NCBI GenBank assembly: GCA_050253535.1
Contig: JBFWIW010000067.1
Location: forward strand, 1-14,915
DNA length: 14,915 nt
Direction: 5' to 3'
Origin: JBFWIW01 sp050253535
Lineage (GTDB): Bacteria; Bacillota; Clostridia; Oscillospirales; Oscillospiraceae
Numbering within the stretch: the stretch's first letter is position 1; the number at the start of each line of letters is the position of its first letter. This document shows positions 14,301-14,915 of the stretch, in pieces. Below the pieces are notes generated by a model. The model was not told the origin of the DNA, made no database searches, and was given only the letters and a program-made list of their open reading frames with translations. The translations under genes and the position numbers were made by a program.

Positions 14301-14544
14301 TCCCCCACGCGGCGGGAGCCCTTTATATTTGATTTCTTGCGTCGGCGAAAGGAATTCGCTGATCGCGCCGGGCGCACCCGCGCCCGACTCATCTTTCGAT
14401 GGGTTTTAAGCTTTGCTTCGCAAACGCTTGTGCGGCGGCAGCTGCCGCCGTCCCGTCCTTCGATGGGGGGGACCCTTATAGAGGCTTTTATAGTGCATAA
14501 TCCGATATTGACCAACTGGATAAATTATTATTTTGAGGTGTGTT
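14301..14544. other. G+C-rich palindromic intergenic island between der and gpsA
   Basis: No credible gene. It holds GCGAA/TTCGC (14346-14358), CGGGCGC/GCGCCCG (14369-14386), TTTGC/GCAAA at about 14412-14424, and an 18-base perfect palindrome with halves CGGCGGCAG and CTGCCGCCG (14433-14450). TTCGATGGG occurs twice, at about 14395 and 14459. GGGAGCCCTTTATA (14314-14327) and GGGACCCTTATA (14469-14480) are near-copies at its two ends. It is much richer in G+C than the other intergenic DNA here. It looks like a mobile or repetitive intergenic element, but only one copy is in the window. The gpsA ribosome binding site GAGGTG is at 14535-14540. Confidence 0.5.
14433..14450. repeat. 18-base perfect palindrome
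   Basis: CGGCGGCAG followed directly by its reverse complement CTGCCGCCG. As DNA it is a two-fold symmetric site; as RNA it would form a G+C hairpin with little or no loop. No T-run follows, so it is not a standard terminator. Confidence 0.8.
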
Positions 14545-14915
14545 ATGAAGATCTCGGTTTTTGGAAGCGGCGGCTGGGGCACGGCCGTTGCAATACTTCT
14601 TCAGGGAAACGGAAACAATGTGACTTTATGGTCGGCCTTTGAGAAAGAGGCGGCGGCTCTCCGTGAGATGCGTGAAAATCCACTTCTCAAGGGGGTTAAA
14701 ATACCCGACGAGCTCAAAATAACGTCGGATATTGACACGGCACTCGACGGGATAGAAGCCGCGGTCGTCGCGGCCCCGTCCTTCGCGGTGCGAGAGACGG
14801 CGGGCAGGCTCCGCGGAAGACTCCCGAAGGATTGCATAGTTATCTGTATTTCCAAGGGAATAGAAAAAGACACGTCTATGCGTTTTTCGCAGATACTGGA
14901 GGAGACGCTCGGATC
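14545..14915 (+). CDS. gpsA: Glycerol-3-phosphate dehydrogenase [NAD(P)+], N-terminal part
   Basis: Reduces dihydroxyacetone phosphate to sn-glycerol 3-phosphate for phospholipid synthesis in the cytoplasm. The window ends after 123 codons of a family usually about 330-340 residues long, so the gene is truncated by the window edge rather than broken. The N-terminus MKISVFGSGGWGTAVAILL carries the dinucleotide-binding GxGxWGTA motif (7-14). Further family blocks are NNVTLWS near 24-30, an LLKGVKIPDELKITSDI stretch, AAPSFAVRE and ICISKGIEKDT. The start is supported by GAGGTG (14535-14540). In many Firmicutes der, plsY and gpsA are consecutive; plsY is absent here. Confidence 0.95.
   Translation, partial: MKISVFGSGGWGTAVAILLQGNGNNVTLWSAFEKEAAALREMRENPLLKGVKIPDELKITSDIDTALDGIEAAVVAAPSFAVRETAGRLRGRLPKDCIVICISKGIEKDTSMRFSQILEETLG

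Noticed and set aside
14126..14515. Minus-strand open frame across the end of der and the palindromic island
   Set aside because: It is antisense to the conserved der C-terminus, and the part in the island is arginine/serine-rich as expected from G+C repeats. It does not resemble PlsY.
14508..14531. Promoter for gpsA (TTGACC at 14508, TATTAT at 14526)
   Set aside because: The spacer is about 12 bases, too short for a housekeeping promoter; no better pair was found.
1..14915. CRISPR array, tRNA, rRNA, insertion sequence, prophage or defence island
   Set aside because: No spaced direct repeats, tRNA-like cloverleaf, transposase, integrase or nuclease genes were seen; nearly all coding DNA is accounted for by housekeeping genes.

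Overview
This window looks like ordinary core chromosome from an anaerobic, spore-forming Clostridia-type Firmicute (Oscillospiraceae/Ruminococcaceae-like by gene style). The evidence is a forespore sigma factor of the SigG type, a PyrR-controlled pyrimidine operon, the YceD-L32 pair, and the DUF512-Der-GpsA neighbourhood. Genes are close to half G+C and most intergenic DNA is A+T-rich. A run of exactly 100 Ns (6604-6703) marks a scaffold gap, so this is a draft or metagenome assembly.

Layout. 1-1002: sigG (+), translated from a TTG codon just behind a hairpin that buries its ribosome binding site. 1150-2217: ilvE (+) with its own promoter. 2218-2470: stem-loops between convergent ilvE and the pyrimidine operon. 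4477-2471 (-): pyrR then a uracil permease, led by a promoter and a PyrR-type antiterminator/terminator switch. 4762-6000: lysA (+), divergent from pyrR. 6003-6249: stem-loops ending in a bidirectional terminator. 9534-6279 (-): a polyamine-type ABC transporter potA-potB-potC-potD, with potD broken by the N gap. 10565-9594 (-): an RluA-family pseudouridine synthase. 10843-11540 (+): yceD-rpmF behind a perfect-consensus promoter. 11648-14300 (+): DUF512 protein and der. 14301-14544: a G+C-rich palindromic island. 14545 to the end: start of gpsA.

Six housekeeping-type promoters are recognisable (ilvE, pyrR, lysA, potA, the pseudouridine synthase, yceD), all with a 17-base spacer. They split the window into short transcription units. 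Three genes (sigG, pyrR, the pseudouridine synthase) appear to start with TTG behind strong Shine-Dalgarno sequences, and potC starts with GTG.

The genes serve separate housekeeping roles: late forespore transcription, branched-chain amino acid and lysine metabolism, uracil salvage and sensing, polyamine uptake, ribosome biogenesis (pseudouridine synthase, YceD, L32, Der) and phospholipid precursor synthesis (GpsA). I see no mobile element, CRISPR array, tRNA, rRNA or defence system, and no clear novel multi-gene system. The most interesting signals are regulatory: the sigG leader hairpin, the divergent PyrR-binding loop, and two structured intergenic islands.
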